Of a stretch of 64,000 nucleotides of DNA, positions 42,201 to 51,237 are shown one piece after another (the first letter of the stretch is position 1; each line of letters begins with the position of its first letter). The stretch comes from RGIG4708 sp045538875 (GTDB taxonomy: Bacteria > Bacillota > Clostridia > UMGS1810), in the NCBI GenBank assembly GCA_045538875.1, contig JAZQEG010000013.1:33351-97350 (forward strand), given 5' to 3'. The notes below the pieces were generated by a model, which saw only the letters and a list, made by a program, of their open reading frames with translations, did no database searches and was not told where the DNA came from. The position numbers and the translations under genes were made by a program.

Positions 42201-42344
42201 ATTTGCCCGTTCCTTTCCTTAAATATTGTGCCTTTATTATATCACAAAAAGCCATTATTTTCAAGCAAATTAATGTTATGAGAACCACATTTAACACAAT
42301 TGTAATATTAAAACAGGCAAATATGACGAAAATTGAATGCAAAA

Positions 42345-42388
42345 ATAAAAAGCGACTATAAAAAGCTATATCTTTTACAGTCGCTTAA
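42345..42388 (-). terminator. pgi terminator
   Basis: Imperfect stem AAGCGACTATAAAAAG / CTTTTACAGTCGCTT; on the minus strand followed by TTTTTATTTTT. Ends 6 nt from the pgi stop. Confidence 0.8.
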
Positions 42389-42393
42389 AAATT

Positions 42394-43731
42394 TTATAAT
42401 CTTGCCTCAAGTTCCTTTTTTAAATCTTCATAGCCTGGTTTGTCAAGTAGTGCAAACATATTTTTTTTGTACGATTCAACGCCCGGCTGATTAAACGGAT
42501 TAACGCCCAAAAGGTATCCGCTTACTGCGCAGGCCTTTTCAAAAAAGTACACAAGGTTGCCAAAGTGATATGCATCTATCTGAGGAATATTTATCACTAA
42601 GTTTGGCACATTGCCGTCTGTGTGGGCCAAAAGTGTGCCCTCATATGCTTTAGTGTTTACATAATCAACTGTTTTGCCTGCAAGAAAGTTAAGCCCGTCG
42701 GTATTTTGTTCATCAAATGGAATTTCTAAATCCATATTGGGATTTTGCACCTTTAGCACAGTTTCAAACATAATTCGCGCACCGTCCTGAATGTACTGAC
42801 CCATAGAGTGCAAATCGGTAGAAAAGTTAACCGAGCAAGGAAGTATGCCCTTGTTATCTTTGCCCTCGCTTTCGCCAAAAAGCTGTTTCCACCATTCGGC
42901 AAAATAATTTAGGCATGGCTCATAGTTAACCATAAATTCTACACTCTTGCCTTTGTGCATAAGGATGTTTCGTATTGCCGCATATTTGTAGCAATCGTTG
43001 TCGGCATATGGCTTATTGTACTCATCGACAGCATCCATAGCGCCTTTCATCATGGCGTCAACATCTATGCCTGCAGCAGCAATAGGCAAAAGCCCTACTG
43101 CTGTAAGCACCGAAAATCTGCCGCCTACATCATCGGGCACAACAAATGTTTGATACCCCTCTTTGTCGGCAAATTGTTTGAGTGCTCCTTTGGCTTTGTC
43201 GGTTGTGGCGTATATCCTCTTTTTAGCCTCGCTGTCACCATATTTTTGAATAAGCAAATTACGAAGCATACGAAATGCAAGTGCAGGCTCTGTTGTGGTG
43301 CCTGATTTTGAAATAATGTTTACCGAAAAATCTTTGTCTTTAACATAATTTATAAGCTCGGCAAGGTAAGTTGAGCTGATTGAATTGCCTGCATACACAA
43401 TTTTGGTTTTGCCGTTGCAATCATAATTGTCAAAGGTATTGGTAAGCATATCAATTGCGGCTTTTGCACCAAGGTACGAACCGCCTATACCTACTACAAC
43501 CAAAACCTCGGAATCGCTGTTGATTTTTTGAGCGGCTTTTTTAATGCGCTCAAATTCCTCTTTATCGTAATCATTAGGAAGATTTACCCATCCCAAAAAG
43601 TCGGCCCCTGCACCGCTTTTGCTTGCAAGTGTATGTGCTGCAGTGGTAGTGAGTGCTTCCATATTTAAAACTTCTTCATCTGTAAAAAACTTTTTTGCTT
43701 TAGAGTAATCAAAGCTTATCATTGTTGTCAC
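42394..43731 (-). CDS. pgi: glucose-6-phosphate isomerase
   Basis: 445 residues, normal for Firmicutes. Interconverts glucose-6-P and fructose-6-P. Motifs: 'VVVGIGGSYLGAKAAIDML', 'ISKSGTTTEPALAFRML', 'DVGGRFSVLTAVGLLPIA' and the C-terminal 'NPFNQPGVESYKKNMF' with the catalytic Lys. Monocistronic with its own terminator. Confidence 0.98.
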   Translation of the reverse strand: MTTMISFDYSKAKKFFTDEEVLNMEALTTTAAHTLASKSGAGADFLGWVNLPNDYDKEEFERIKKAAQKINSDSEVLVVVGIGGSYLGAKAAIDMLTNTFDNYDCNGKTKIVYAGNSISSTYLAELINYVKDKDFSVNIISKSGTTTEPALAFRMLRNLLIQKYGDSEAKKRIYATTDKAKGALKQFADKEGYQTFVVPDDVGGRFSVLTAVGLLPIAAAGIDVDAMMKGAMDAVDEYNKPYADNDCYKYAAIRNILMHKGKSVEFMVNYEPCLNYFAEWWKQLFGESEGKDNKGILPCSVNFSTDLHSMGQYIQDGARIMFETVLKVQNPNMDLEIPFDEQNTDGLNFLAGKTVDYVNTKAYEGTLLAHTDGNVPNLVINIPQIDAYHFGNLVYFFEKACAVSGYLLGVNPFNQPGVESYKKNMFALLDKPGYEDLKKELEARL

Positions 43732-43796
43732 ACCTTTTTACAATAATTTAATAAAATACAAAAGATATTATACCATTATATTCCGATTTTTTCAAT

Positions 43797-43838
43797 ACAA
43801 AATTGCACTAATTTCAAAAATCAGTGCAATTTTTTACA
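43797..43838 (-). terminator. terminator after gpsA
   Basis: Stem AAAATTGCACT / AGTGCAATTTT, A run to the left; ends the HAD-DUF512-der-plsY-gpsA operon 18 nt after the gpsA stop. Confidence 0.85.
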
Positions 43839-43855
43839 GTGGTATTTTTTAATTG

Positions 43856-44848
43856 TCAATTTTCCGATTTTTTGTCACGCAGCATAAGGTTGGTAATGGC
43901 TGTTTTGGGGTTGGCACCGTTGTATAGCACATCGTATGCTGCGCTCACAATAGGCATTTCGATGCCCGTTTTTTGTGCCAGCTCATATGCTGCCTTTGCA
44001 GTGAGTATACCCTCAACTACCATACGAACCTCTCTTTGAGCCTCATCGGCACTCATGCCCTTGCCTATTAGTATGCCTGCCCTGCGGTTGCGTGAGTGCA
44101 TACTGGTGCAGGTAACAATGAGGTCACCTATGCCCGACAACCCCCAAAATGTATCTGCATTTGCACCAAGAGCAATGCCAAGCCTTGCAATTTCGCTAAT
44201 ACCTCTTGTCATAAGTGCAGCTTTTGTGTTGTCGCCAAAGCCAATGCCGTCTACAACCCCTGCACAAAGTGCAATAACATTTTTGAGTGCGCCGCCGTAC
44301 TCCACACCTTTTATATCGGCGCTTGTGTATATGCGGAATATATCACTCATAAATACATCCTGAACAAACAGAGCACAATTAGCATCTGTCGATGCAACTA
44401 CATTGAGTGTGGGCATACCGCGTGATGCTTCCTCTGCGTGCGACGGGCCCGACATTACCGCTACTTTTGCGTGCGGGCACTCATCAAGCACAACATCGCT
44501 CATAGTAAGATGCGTGCCCTGCTCAAGACCTTTAGACAAAATTACAATTTTGCTGCCACCATCGAGGTGTTTGCTAATTGATTTAGAAACCTCTCTGACT
44601 GATGCAGACGGAGTTGCAATTACAATTAAATCCTTGCCTTTAACACACGAAATGTCACTTGTAAATGCAATTTGAGCATCCAGTGACACTCCGGGCAAAT
44701 ACTCGCTGTTTTGCAAAGTGCGCGCAAGATTTTGGCTTTTTTGCTCATTGCGTGACCACAAGGTTACATTGTGATTGTTACGGCGCAAAAGTATTGCTGC
44801 GGCTGTGCCCCAGCTGCCCGAGCCAAGTACTGCAATGTTTTTTTTCAT
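43856..44848 (-). CDS. gpsA: NAD(P)-dependent glycerol-3-phosphate dehydrogenase
   Basis: 330 residues. Rossmann loop 'IAVLGSGSWGTAAAILL' at the N-terminus, 'SGPSHAEEASRGMPT', catalytic Lys region 'EYGGALKNVIALCAGVVDGI', and 'GLSGIGDLIVTC'. It makes sn-glycerol-3-phosphate for phospholipids. It follows plsY by 5 nt; together they supply the first acylation step. Confidence 0.98.
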   Translation of the reverse strand: MKKNIAVLGSGSWGTAAAILLRRNNHNVTLWSRNEQKSQNLARTLQNSEYLPGVSLDAQIAFTSDISCVKGKDLIVIATPSASVREVSKSISKHLDGGSKIVILSKGLEQGTHLTMSDVVLDECPHAKVAVMSGPSHAEEASRGMPTLNVVASTDANCALFVQDVFMSDIFRIYTSADIKGVEYGGALKNVIALCAGVVDGIGFGDNTKAALMTRGISEIARLGIALGANADTFWGLSGIGDLIVTCTSMHSRNRRAGILIGKGMSADEAQREVRMVVEGILTAKAAYELAQKTGIEMPIVSAAYDVLYNGANPKTAITNLMLRDKKSEN

Positions 44849-44853
44849 AACTG

Positions 44854-45477
44854 TTACCTCTTACCAAAATAGGTTTTTGATTCGGTGCCTCTTATAAGCC
44901 TTTGAATGTTGCTTTTGTGTTTGTATATGGAAAGCAGTGCTACAATTATCGAAAGGCCTATAAAATATATATCAGCCGAATGGAACATATATACCAGCAC
45001 AGGGTACATTGCACTTGAAATACATGAGCCAAGCGATACATACCTTGATGTTACAAACACAGCAATAAATATGAGCAGCAAAATTACGCCGATTTCCCAA
45101 TCGAGCATAAATACTGTTGTTACACCAGTCATAACACCTTTGCCGCCCTTAAAGCCAAAATACAAAGGATATATGTGCCCAACAATTACAAACAGTGCCG
45201 CAAAATACTGCGCAAGCATTTTGTCACCTGCAACATTAAAATAGCTGTATGCAACCCTTGCAATGATTATTGCTGCCACACCCTTTAAAATGTCGCCAAG
45301 CACAACCAAAGCGGCAGCACCCTTGCCAAGCACACGCAGAGTATTTGTTGCGCCTGCATTGCCGCTGCCCGATTTGCGTATATCAGCCTTGCCCATAAGC
45401 TTTGACACAATAATTGATGTGTTAATGCTGCCAAGCAAATACGCTATTGCCGAGCAAAAAAGTATTAAATATACCAT
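44854..45477 (-). CDS. plsY: glycerol-3-phosphate acyltransferase PlsY
   Basis: 207 residues, multi-pass membrane enzyme. Three family motifs: 'YLLGSINTSIIVSKLMGKADIR' with 'SGSGNAGATNTLRVLGK', 'HIYPLYFGFKGGKGVMTG', and 'YKHKSNIQRLIRGTES'. Transfers acyl from acyl-phosphate to glycerol-3-phosphate. Confidence 0.97.
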   Translation of the reverse strand: MVYLILFCSAIAYLLGSINTSIIVSKLMGKADIRKSGSGNAGATNTLRVLGKGAAALVVLGDILKGVAAIIIARVAYSYFNVAGDKMLAQYFAALFVIVGHIYPLYFGFKGGKGVMTGVTTVFMLDWEIGVILLLIFIAVFVTSRYVSLGSCISSAMYPVLVYMFHSADIYFIGLSIIVALLSIYKHKSNIQRLIRGTESKTYFGKR

Positions 45478-45488
45478 AATTATTTACC

Positions 45489-46823
45489 TCACTTTACTCC
45501 GTTGTCATCGCCTCGCTGACGGATTATAAACCTTATGGGTGTACCCTCAAGGCCAAATGCGGAGCGGATTTGATTTTCGATATATCTTATATACGAATAG
45601 TGCGCAAGCTCCTTGTCGTTTACAAAAAGCACAAATGTAGGCGGCTTGGTGCTTGCCTGGGTAATATACATAATTTTGAGGCGTCTGCCCTTGTCTGACG
45701 GCGGTTGTACCTTTGATATTGCCTCGTTTAAAATGTCGTTGAGCACACCTGTTGAAATGCGCATTGCGTGCTGATTGTTAACATATTTTATAAGGTCAAA
45801 AAGCTTTGAAAGCCTTGCACCTGTAAGTGCCGATGTAAAGGCAACAGGCGCATATGTCATATATGCAAGGCCCTTTTCAACATCGCTTCGAAACTGTGCC
45901 ATTGTGTTTGTGTCCTTTTCTACAAGGTCCCATTTGTTTACAACAACAATGCTTGCCTTGCCCTGCTCGTGAGCATAGCCTGCAATTTTGGTGTCCTGCT
46001 CGGTTACGCCTTCCATTGCATCTATCAAAATGAGCACAACATCGCATCTGTCTACTGCTGCAAGTGAGCGCACAACACTGTAACGCTCTATATTTTCGTC
46101 TATTTTGCCCTTTTTGCGCATACCTGCGGTGTCAATAAACACATACTTTTGACCGTCACGCTCATAGGGGGTGTCTATTGCGTCTCTTGTTGTACCTGCA
46201 ATGTTGCTTACTATAACTCTGTCCTGACCAAGAATTTTGTTTATAAGTGATGATTTGCCAACATTTGGCTTGCCAATAACCGCAACCTTTATTGCATCAT
46301 CATCATCATCGTCATCGTCCATCTCTGGCACATACTCAAACAGCTTGTCAAGCAAATCGCCTGTACCAAGCCCATGAACCGATGAAATTGCAATAGGGTC
46401 GTCCATGCCCAGATTGTAAAACTCATAAAACGCCATTGGCACATCGCCCACATTGTCTACCTTGTTGCACACAAGCACAATGGGCTTGCCGCTTTTTTTG
46501 AGCATTGAGGCAACATCCTTGTCGCTTGAGGTAAGGCCCGATTTTACATCTACCATAAATATTATAACATCAGCCATATCTATTGCAATTTGTGCCTGTC
46601 GTGTCATTTGCTCCAAAATTATATCATCTCTTTTTGGCTCAATACCGCCTGTGTCAATGAGTACAAATTTTTTGTTTAGCCATTCACCCTCGGCATATAT
46701 ACGGTCACGGGTTACACCAGGTGTATCTTCTACTATAGATATGCGCTGACCTATTATTTTGTTAAAAAGCGTAGATTTGCCAACATTTGGCCTGCCTACT
46801 ATAGCAAAGGTTGGTTTTTTCAT
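45489..46823 (-). CDS. der: ribosome-biogenesis GTPase Der (EngA)
   Basis: 444 residues with two consecutive G domains: 'GRPNVGKSTLFNKI' (9-22) with 'DTPGV' and 'NKVD', and 'GKPNVGKSSLINKI' near 185 with 'DTAGM' and 'NKWD', then the KH-like C-terminal domain. An acidic run of seven Asp ('MDDDDDDDD') links the G domains. Needed for 50S subunit maturation. Confidence 0.98.
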   Translation of the reverse strand: MKKPTFAIVGRPNVGKSTLFNKIIGQRISIVEDTPGVTRDRIYAEGEWLNKKFVLIDTGGIEPKRDDIILEQMTRQAQIAIDMADVIIFMVDVKSGLTSSDKDVASMLKKSGKPIVLVCNKVDNVGDVPMAFYEFYNLGMDDPIAISSVHGLGTGDLLDKLFEYVPEMDDDDDDDDAIKVAVIGKPNVGKSSLINKILGQDRVIVSNIAGTTRDAIDTPYERDGQKYVFIDTAGMRKKGKIDENIERYSVVRSLAAVDRCDVVLILIDAMEGVTEQDTKIAGYAHEQGKASIVVVNKWDLVEKDTNTMAQFRSDVEKGLAYMTYAPVAFTSALTGARLSKLFDLIKYVNNQHAMRISTGVLNDILNEAISKVQPPSDKGRRLKIMYITQASTKPPTFVLFVNDKELAHYSYIRYIENQIRSAFGLEGTPIRFIIRQRGDDNGVK

Positions 46824-46838
46824 ACATTTTCCTCCCCT

Positions 46839-48149
46839 CTATTTCATTAGCGCATCTACAAAGCCTGCGCCCGAATTGTCACTTATTATAACCTTTACAC
46901 CAAGAGCCTGCTCTACCTGCTCTTTGGTTACATCGTCCAAAAAAATGTCGCAGTCATCACGAAACATACTACTTGACAACACAAGATATTTGCCAAGCTG
47001 TTTGCCCTTTAACTGCTCTATTATGTCCGAGCCGCAAATAAGGCCCGTTACGGTTATGCGCTCACCAAAAAAATTGTTTTTTATTTTGTATATATTACAT
47101 TCAAGCATTGGATTTTTTGCTTTTACCATATCCACAAATTCACATATAAAATCGTACGCTATATATGATGTGGCAATGGTTTTGGGCTGAGGATGTTTAT
47201 TGCACCATTCGTTGCAAAATTGCATCTCTGTTTGCATTTCGCGCTCCATAACTGCCATAAGGCCAACGCCGTTTTCTATTTGAGGAAAGTCCTCATAATA
47301 TTCATAAGGCGGCAAATCGACCCCTGCAGTTATATAAAATTCGTCCGAGAGGTACACAAGCCCTGTGCCAAGCTCTGTGAGCATATGGCGTCTGTGTTTT
47401 TCCACCTGATTTATAACCTTTATGCAATCTGTCTTTTCAAACGGTTTTAGCGGATACAAGCCCTCACGGTACTTTGTAATGCCCACAGGCACTACCGAAA
47501 CGCTGCGCACTTTAGGGTACAAAGCCTTTAAATCGGTAATTGTTTTATCTAAATACGCGCCGTCATTTATGCCTTTGCAAAGCACAATTTGTGCATTCAT
47601 ATATATGCCGCTGTCAGCAAATTTTCGCATTATTTCAAGTACTTTCCCTGCAAATCGGTTATTTAGCATCATACATCTTTTTTCAGGGTCGGTAACATGA
47701 ACACTCACATTTATAGGGCTAACCTTTAGCTTGCACAAGCGCTCAATGTCGGCATCATTTAAATTTGTAAGAGTAACATAATTGCCCGACAAAAAGCTGA
47801 GGCGCACATCATCATCCTTAAAATACATGGTTGAGCGCACATTGGGCGGCAGCTGATCCATAAAGCAAAATATACACTTGTTGCGGCAAAGCATAGGTTT
47901 GTCGATAAGCTCGTTTTCAAACACAACGCCAAACTGCTCATAATCGTCGTTGTATATTTCTATCTGTTCTACACTGCCGTCACACTTTTTAATGTCTATT
48001 ACATAATAGTCATTTGATGTTAAATATTTAAAATCCAGTATGTCACGGATTGCCTTGCCGTCTATTGACAGTACTATATCGCCCGGCTGCACACCGCAGT
48101 CGGATGCTATTGAATTTTGCTCTACAAGTTTTACAACCGCTTTTTCCAT
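46839..48149 (-). CDS. DUF512 / PDZ-radical-SAM-like iron-sulfur protein
   Basis: 436 residues. PDZ-like N-terminus ('SIASDCGVQPGDIVLSIDGK'), then CxxxCxxC in 'CRNKCIFCFMDQLP' of radical-SAM type, 'VRLSFLSGNYVTLTNL', 'SVHVTDPEKRCMMLNN', and the DUF512 C-terminal domain. Widely conserved beside der in Clostridia; exact function unknown to me. It precedes der by 15 nt in the same operon. Confidence 0.92.
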   Translation of the reverse strand: MEKAVVKLVEQNSIASDCGVQPGDIVLSIDGKAIRDILDFKYLTSNDYYVIDIKKCDGSVEQIEIYNDDYEQFGVVFENELIDKPMLCRNKCIFCFMDQLPPNVRSTMYFKDDDVRLSFLSGNYVTLTNLNDADIERLCKLKVSPINVSVHVTDPEKRCMMLNNRFAGKVLEIMRKFADSGIYMNAQIVLCKGINDGAYLDKTITDLKALYPKVRSVSVVPVGITKYREGLYPLKPFEKTDCIKVINQVEKHRRHMLTELGTGLVYLSDEFYITAGVDLPPYEYYEDFPQIENGVGLMAVMEREMQTEMQFCNEWCNKHPQPKTIATSYIAYDFICEFVDMVKAKNPMLECNIYKIKNNFFGERITVTGLICGSDIIEQLKGKQLGKYLVLSSSMFRDDCDIFLDDVTKEQVEQALGVKVIISDNSGAGFVDALMK

Positions 48150-48162
48150 TTAAGGCTGACTC

Positions 48163-48810
48163 CTACTCAAAAAATTTGCCGATATCCTCAACCGACTGTG
48201 CCAAATATACACTTTTGTACTTTTTTAGCTCCTCTTTGTCGCCATAGCCAAAAAGCACGCCCATTGCATCTATGCCCATATACTCTGCTCCAATAAGGTC
48301 GTAGCAACGGTCACCTACAAGTATTGCCTTTGATTTGTCTATATTGCAGTTTTCAAAAATATATTCAAGCACCTTTTCTTTGGTATCACGCTTTGCGTCC
48401 ATTGATGCACCGCCTAAAAAATAAAAGTATTTTGCAAGGTCAAACTTTTTAAGAATTTGCGTTGCCATTTCAAGCGGCTTTGATGTAGCAAGAACAAGCT
48501 TGTAGCCTTTGTTGCAAAGGTTTTCCAGCAATTCGGGTATGCCTTTATATATTTTGTGCTCAATTAAAAAATATTTATTGTAACGCTCACGGTATTTTTT
48601 AACAGCCTCCAGAGCAGTTTTTTCGTCAAAGCCAAAATGCTCTGCAAACGACTGCCTTAGCGGCGGACCCAAAATAATTCTCATGTCTCTTTTATGATAA
48701 TCGGTGTTGCCATAATAGTCAAGTGCATATATAAAAGAATTTACAACTGCATCATACGAATCACTTATTGTGCCATCCATATCAAACAAAATATATTCGT
48801 ATTTTTTCAT
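48163..48810 (-). CDS. HAD-superfamily phosphatase (phosphoglycolate-phosphatase-like)
   Basis: 215 residues. HAD motifs I 'LFDMDGTISDSYDAV' (8-22), II 'LATSKPLEMA', III 'GASMDAKRDTKEK' Lys region and IV 'ILVGDRCYDLIGA'. A helical cap of about 70 residues after motif I places it in the PGP/PpaX/Gph group. Substrate not determinable. First gene of a five-gene operon; ribosome site AGGAGG. Confidence 0.93.
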   Translation of the reverse strand: MKKYEYILFDMDGTISDSYDAVVNSFIYALDYYGNTDYHKRDMRIILGPPLRQSFAEHFGFDEKTALEAVKKYRERYNKYFLIEHKIYKGIPELLENLCNKGYKLVLATSKPLEMATQILKKFDLAKYFYFLGGASMDAKRDTKEKVLEYIFENCNIDKSKAILVGDRCYDLIGAEYMGIDAMGVLFGYGDKEELKKYKSVYLAQSVEDIGKFFE

Positions 48811-48997
48811 TATGAACCTCCTGCTTTAATATTGCAAAGCGGCAGTGCCGCTGACTTTTCGCGGTCAAATGTCTACTTTCATTCCTCTCGCGAATAAAAT
48901 TTTCTGTCAATTTCCTCATTGCAAAAAAGCCCACCAACAGGCGTCTTCACTTAGGGATGACTCGGTTTTGGCTTAATATTTTCAATTGATACAGCGC

Positions 48998-49036
48998 AAA
49001 AAAATCCCGAAATACGACAGTATTACGGGATTTTTT
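48998..49036 (-). terminator. terminator-like hairpin inside the intergenic element
   Basis: Stem AAAAAATCCCGAAATA / TATTACGGGATTTTTT, one mismatch, with A/T runs that allow use on either strand; may end the yceD-rpmF transcript. Confidence 0.7.
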
Positions 49037-49114
49037 GTGTCTTGTCTAAACTGAAAATCTTCAACCCAAAACTGCAAAGCACCTCAAAAACATTATTTTG
49101 AGCGCAAAACAAGG

Positions 49115-49157
49115 CAAAAGTCCTCCATTATCCTTGGTGGATATGGAGGGCTTTTAA
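49115..49157 (-). terminator. hairpin downstream of rpmF
   Basis: Stem AAAAGTCCTCCAT / ATGGAGGGCTTTT with internal complementarity TATCC/GGATA; flanked by A/T runs. Closest strong hairpin to the rpmF stop on the minus strand. Confidence 0.55.
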
Positions 49158-49239
49158 CACAGTTATGTGCCAAAATTATGCTTTTGGGGCGAATAATCCC
49201 TAAGTGATGACGCCCAAGGCTTTGCTCTTTGCAAAAGAA

Positions 49240-49419
49240 TTAGTCTTCAACATTCAATACATTTTTATCGCCATAAAAACCACATGCTTTACAAGCTCTG
49301 TGAGGCAATTTGAACGCCTGGCATTTTGGACATTTTACCATACCCGGCAAAGCCAATTTCCAATTTGCTCTTCTTTTATCTCTTCTTGCGCTTGATGTTT
49401 TTCTCTTAGGTACTGCCAT
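49240..49419 (-). CDS. rpmF: ribosomal protein bL32
   Basis: 59 residues: 'MAVPKRKTSSARRDKRRANW' followed by a zinc ribbon ('CPKCQAFKLPHRACKACGFY', four Cys). Structural protein of the large subunit. ATG 49419 has GGAGG 8 nt upstream. It follows the yceD gene by 32 nt, the usual yceD-rpmF pairing. Confidence 0.97.
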   Translation of the reverse strand: MAVPKRKTSSARRDKRRANWKLALPGMVKCPKCQAFKLPHRACKACGFYGDKNVLNVED

Positions 49420-49451
49420 GTGTTACACCTCCCAATATTAATAGAACATTT

Positions 49452-49940
49452 CTATTTCAAAAAATCTTTAAGGGCTGCGAGTCTGGGGTCTATATTGTCA
49501 TTTTCGCAATCACATTTTTTATGATTGAGATTGCAGCCACAAATATGACATAACCCTTTGCAGTTGTCACTGCACATATAATTTATTGGCAACTCCAAGC
49601 CAAAGCTTTTTATTACCGTTTCATCCAAATCGAACTCGTGCGAGTCGATTATGATAACATCTTCATCAGTGCTCGATTTGGCAATACGCTCGTTAGCCTC
49701 AAACTCAAGCTCACGGCTGATTGTATCCAAACACCTTGAACACTGTGTTTCAAAATATGCTTTGCACTTGATGCCAAGATAAAGCATACCCGAAATGTTT
49801 TTAACTGAGCCTTTAACCGATACAGGCTGTGTAAAATGTATATCCTGCCCGTTAAAAGCAACATTGCCGACACTTATACAACCGTCAATTTCAACTGTCA
49901 TACCATTGTTTGTCATCACCTGTGACAAATCCAATATCAT
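49452..49940 (-). CDS. YceD/DUF177 family protein
   Basis: 162 residues from ATG 49940 (GAGGTGAG just upstream). Family motif 'CSRCLD' in the middle, and a C-terminal Cys-rich zinc-ribbon-like stretch 'CSDNCKGLCHICGCNLNHKKC'. YceD is linked to rRNA processing or ribosome assembly and is coexpressed with rpmF in most bacteria. Confidence 0.93.
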   Translation of the reverse strand: MILDLSQVMTNNGMTVEIDGCISVGNVAFNGQDIHFTQPVSVKGSVKNISGMLYLGIKCKAYFETQCSRCLDTISRELEFEANERIAKSSTDEDVIIIDSHEFDLDETVIKSFGLELPINYMCSDNCKGLCHICGCNLNHKKCDCENDNIDPRLAALKDFLK

Positions 49941-50033
49941 AAGCTCACCTCGACATAACATATTAATTATATATGCTTATTTGCAATTTGTCAAGTTTTT
50001 TTGGTATTTAAATCACAAATTTAAATATCAAAA

Positions 50034-51221
50034 TTATTTTACAAGCCTTGCAGTGTCTTTTGCAATCATAAGCTCTTCGTTTGTTGGGATAACAAGGGTT
50101 TTAACTTTGCTGCCTGCTTTTGTAATATCTCTTTCCTCGCCCCAAACCTGGTTAAGCTCGTTGTCTATTTCAACACCCATATACTCAAGTCCGTCAACAA
50201 TAGCTGCTCTTATATGAGGTGTGTTTTCGCCAACACCAGCAGTAAATACAATTGCATCTGCACCGCCCATTGCTGCTGCATATGCGCCAATGCATTTTTT
50301 AACAGAATAGGTAAACATATCAAGTGCCAATGCACACTTTTGGTCACCGTTGTTTTTGCCTGCTGTAAGATCACGAAAGTCCGAATAGCCTGCAATGCCA
50401 AACACACCCGACTTTTTGTTAAGCAGTGCGTCAACCTCGGCAGCTGACATACCCTTGTTGTTAATAAGGAATGTAAGTATTGCAGGGTCAATATCGCCCG
50501 AGCGTGTACCCATAGGAACACCTGCAAGAGGTGTAAAGCCCATTGTTGTGTCAACAGAATGGCCATTTTTTACTGCTGCAATTGACGAGCCATTGCCAAG
50601 GTGGCAGGTAATAATTTTAAGGTCGTTAAGGTTTTTGCCAAGCATATCTGCAGCTCTTTGTGCAACATATTTGTGGCTTGTACCATGAAAGCCGTATCTG
50701 CGTATTCTGTCACTTTCGTAAAGCTCGTATGGCACTGCATACATAAATGCCTTTGAAGGCATATGTGAATGAAATGCTGTGTCAAACACACCAACCTGCT
50801 TTACACCAGGGATAACCTTGGCACATGCATTTATACCAATAATATTTGCAGGGTTGTGAAGAGGTGCAAGAGGCACACAATCCTCAAGTGCTTTCATAAC
50901 ATCGTCATTTATAAGCACGCTGTCGTTAAAGGTTTCGGCACCGTGTACAACTCTGTGGCCAACTGCATCAATTTGGTCCATGCTTTTAATAACACCGTTG
51001 TCACCTGTGAGTGCATCTATAACAAGCTTGATTGCATCTGCGTGGTCATTCATAACGCTTTCAATTTCAACATCATCTCTGCCGGGCACCTTGTGCTTGA
51101 GCAAAGAGTTGTCCTGACCTATTCTTTCGCAAACACCTTTTGCAAGGACTGTTTCATTTTCAATTTCGATAAGCTGATACTTAAGTGATGAGCTGCCTGC
51201 ATTGATTACCAATATATTCAT
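50034..51221 (-). CDS. ackA: acetate kinase
   Basis: 395 residues from ATG 51221 (AAGGAAG upstream; 'MNILVINAGSSSLKYQL' is the family N-terminus). Makes ATP from acetyl-phosphate (and often propionyl-phosphate, so it could also use the product of PduL). Motifs 'VGHRVVHGAETF', 'FDTAFHSHMP', 'GFHGTSHKYVAQRAA', 'HLGNGSSIAAV', 'FTAGVGENTPHIR'. Follows pta by 16 nt. Confidence 0.98.
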   Translation of the reverse strand: MNILVINAGSSSLKYQLIEIENETVLAKGVCERIGQDNSLLKHKVPGRDDVEIESVMNDHADAIKLVIDALTGDNGVIKSMDQIDAVGHRVVHGAETFNDSVLINDDVMKALEDCVPLAPLHNPANIIGINACAKVIPGVKQVGVFDTAFHSHMPSKAFMYAVPYELYESDRIRRYGFHGTSHKYVAQRAADMLGKNLNDLKIITCHLGNGSSIAAVKNGHSVDTTMGFTPLAGVPMGTRSGDIDPAILTFLINNKGMSAAEVDALLNKKSGVFGIAGYSDFRDLTAGKNNGDQKCALALDMFTYSVKKCIGAYAAAMGGADAIVFTAGVGENTPHIRAAIVDGLEYMGVEIDNELNQVWGEERDITKAGSKVKTLVIPTNEELMIAKDTARLVK

Positions 51222-51237
51222 TTTACATACTTCCTTT

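Larger units (their letters stand above)
48919..49226. repeat. inverted-repeat-bounded element (MITE-like or structured RNA)
   Basis: The ends match as inverted repeats: GGCGTCTTCACTTAGGGAT (48941-48959) against the complement of 49196-49214, one mismatch in about 19, and the match continues outward imperfectly (TTGCAAA and AAGCC blocks). Inside are two further hairpins. No coding frame is evident in 48811-49239 apart from this. Confidence 0.55.

Noticed and set aside
48811..48918. Short frames between the HAD gene and the inverted-repeat element as a small gene
   Set aside because: No ribosome site with a plausible start, and the sequence is dominated by short inverted repeats.
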